From the NCBI GenBank assembly GCA_910577635.1, contig CAJTNR010000002.1, positions 1 through 64,000 of the forward strand: a stretch of 64,000 nucleotides of DNA, written 5' to 3'. Position numbers and translations under genes: made by a program. Shown here one piece after another: positions 63,601 to 64,000 of the stretch (position 1 is its first letter; each line of letters starts with the position of its first letter). Source of the stretch: an uncultured Vampirovibrio sp. (GTDB taxonomy: Bacteria > Cyanobacteriota > Vampirovibrionia > Gastranaerophilales > Gastranaerophilaceae). A model generated the notes under the pieces. That model searched no databases. It had not been told where the DNA came from and saw nothing but the letters and a program-made list of their open reading frames with translations.

Positions 63601-64000
63601 TTATTGGTTTTTTCCAAAGATATTGTCGAATTTGATAAAGTTTTTTTCTGTTTGTTTTTTTTCTTCCTGTTTATAGCCTAAAATTCTTATTAAATCTGTT
63701 TTAAGTTTGGCTAAATCTTCGTACTTTTTAAGTGTTCCATCTATTGCAACGCTCACATCCCCTGTTTCTTCACTAACTACAATACAAGCGCAGTCAGGAT
63801 AAACCTCAGAAACCCCGATAGCTGCTCTATGGCGGGTTCCATATCTCCAGGATAACTTCGGATCCTCAGTGAGGGGCAATAGTACTCCTGCAGATATTAT
63901 CTTATCATCCCTTATTACAACGGCTCCGTCGTGAAGAGGAGTTTTCGGGAAAAAAATTGTCAATAAGAGCTCCTGGGAAATATCGGCGTTGAGCTTAACC
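63601..64000 (-). CDS. cdaA: Diadenylate cyclase CdaA, C-terminal part (cut by window edge)
   Basis: The frame stays open to the right edge, so the N-terminal membrane helices are outside the window. The visible part is the DAC catalytic domain: SQELLLTIFFPKTPLHDGAVVI with the DGA motif, then GTRHRAAIGVSE with the RHR motif, both needed to make c-di-AMP from two ATP. A charged C-terminal tail follows. The TTG at 63963 is not a real start, since the family sequence continues upstream of it. The linkage to a cell-wall amidase fits the known role of c-di-AMP in wall and osmotic homeostasis. Confidence 0.92.
   Translation of the reverse strand, partial: VKLNADISQELLLTIFFPKTPLHDGAVVIRDDKIISAGVLLPLTEDPKLSWRYGTRHRAAIGVSEVYPDCACIVVSEETGDVSVAIDGTLKKYEDLAKLKTDLIRILGYKQEEKKQTEKNFIKFDNIFGKNQ

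Overview
The window is AT-rich bacterial DNA, densely packed with genes, and encodes a diderm (Gram-negative type) anaerobe. The evidence for this is an OmpH/Skp-like periplasmic chaperone, lipoproteins, a peptidoglycan gene run, an anaerobic class III ribonucleotide reductase, flagellar switch proteins FliM and FliN, and a type IV prepilin start at the left edge. Several otherwise unrecognisable proteins carry a short aromatic-glycine motif near the N-terminus (AFKG, HFKG, SFGR). I associate this with gut Melainabacteria (Candidatus Gastranaerophilales, the non-photosynthetic sisters of Cyanobacteria). That placement is an inference from motif and gene content, not from a marker-gene tree. 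No phage, insertion sequence or CRISPR array is visible.

Layout. 1-9.8 kb: a prepilin start, an XRE regulator, purA, cysS, rsmI, gyrA, a glycosyltransferase and wecB. 9.8-13.8 kb: an overlapping three-gene operon (SpoA/FliN-like protein, E1-like adenylyltransferase, membrane coiled-coil protein), then two serpin-like lipoprotein genes with the wreck of a third between them. 13.9-18.6 kb: a U32 peptidase-family gene, a YqeG-like phosphatase, purH and an MFS transporter. 18.6-25.7 kb: a minus-strand peptidoglycan run murF-mraY-murD-ftsW-murG ending in folC. 25.7-38.8 kb: housekeeping genes (coaE, recJ, hpf, a dapL-like aminotransferase, hisH, secG, pcrA, a DprA-like protein, an HD hydrolase). 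38.8-47.4 kb: coaD, a receiver protein with fliN and fliM, a second U32 gene, a CHASE2 adenylate cyclase and recG. 47.4-55.5 kb: nrdG, nrdD, ompH, nadE, a degenerate REC-GGDEF protein and a GT39-like membrane protein. 55.9-58 kb: a long SRP RNA and tRNA-Arg(ACG) with a structured leader. 58-62.4 kb: an accessory stretch with an XRE regulator, an internally duplicated membrane protein and a tandem gene triplication. 62.4-64 kb: an amidase and the end of a diadenylate cyclase gene.

The most striking general signal is promoter architecture. In at least fifteen genes a TANNNT -10 hexamer lies 6-11 nt before the start codon, in eight of them exactly 6 nt, and there is no Shine-Dalgarno sequence. 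The predicted transcripts therefore start at or within a few bases of the initiation codon (leaderless mRNAs). Other genes (gyrA, nrdD, purH, hpf, ompH) have clear SD sites, so the two modes coexist. -35 elements, where visible, resemble TTGCAA/TTGCAT. Genes in operons commonly overlap by 4 or 8 bp, and convergent genes often share stop codons.
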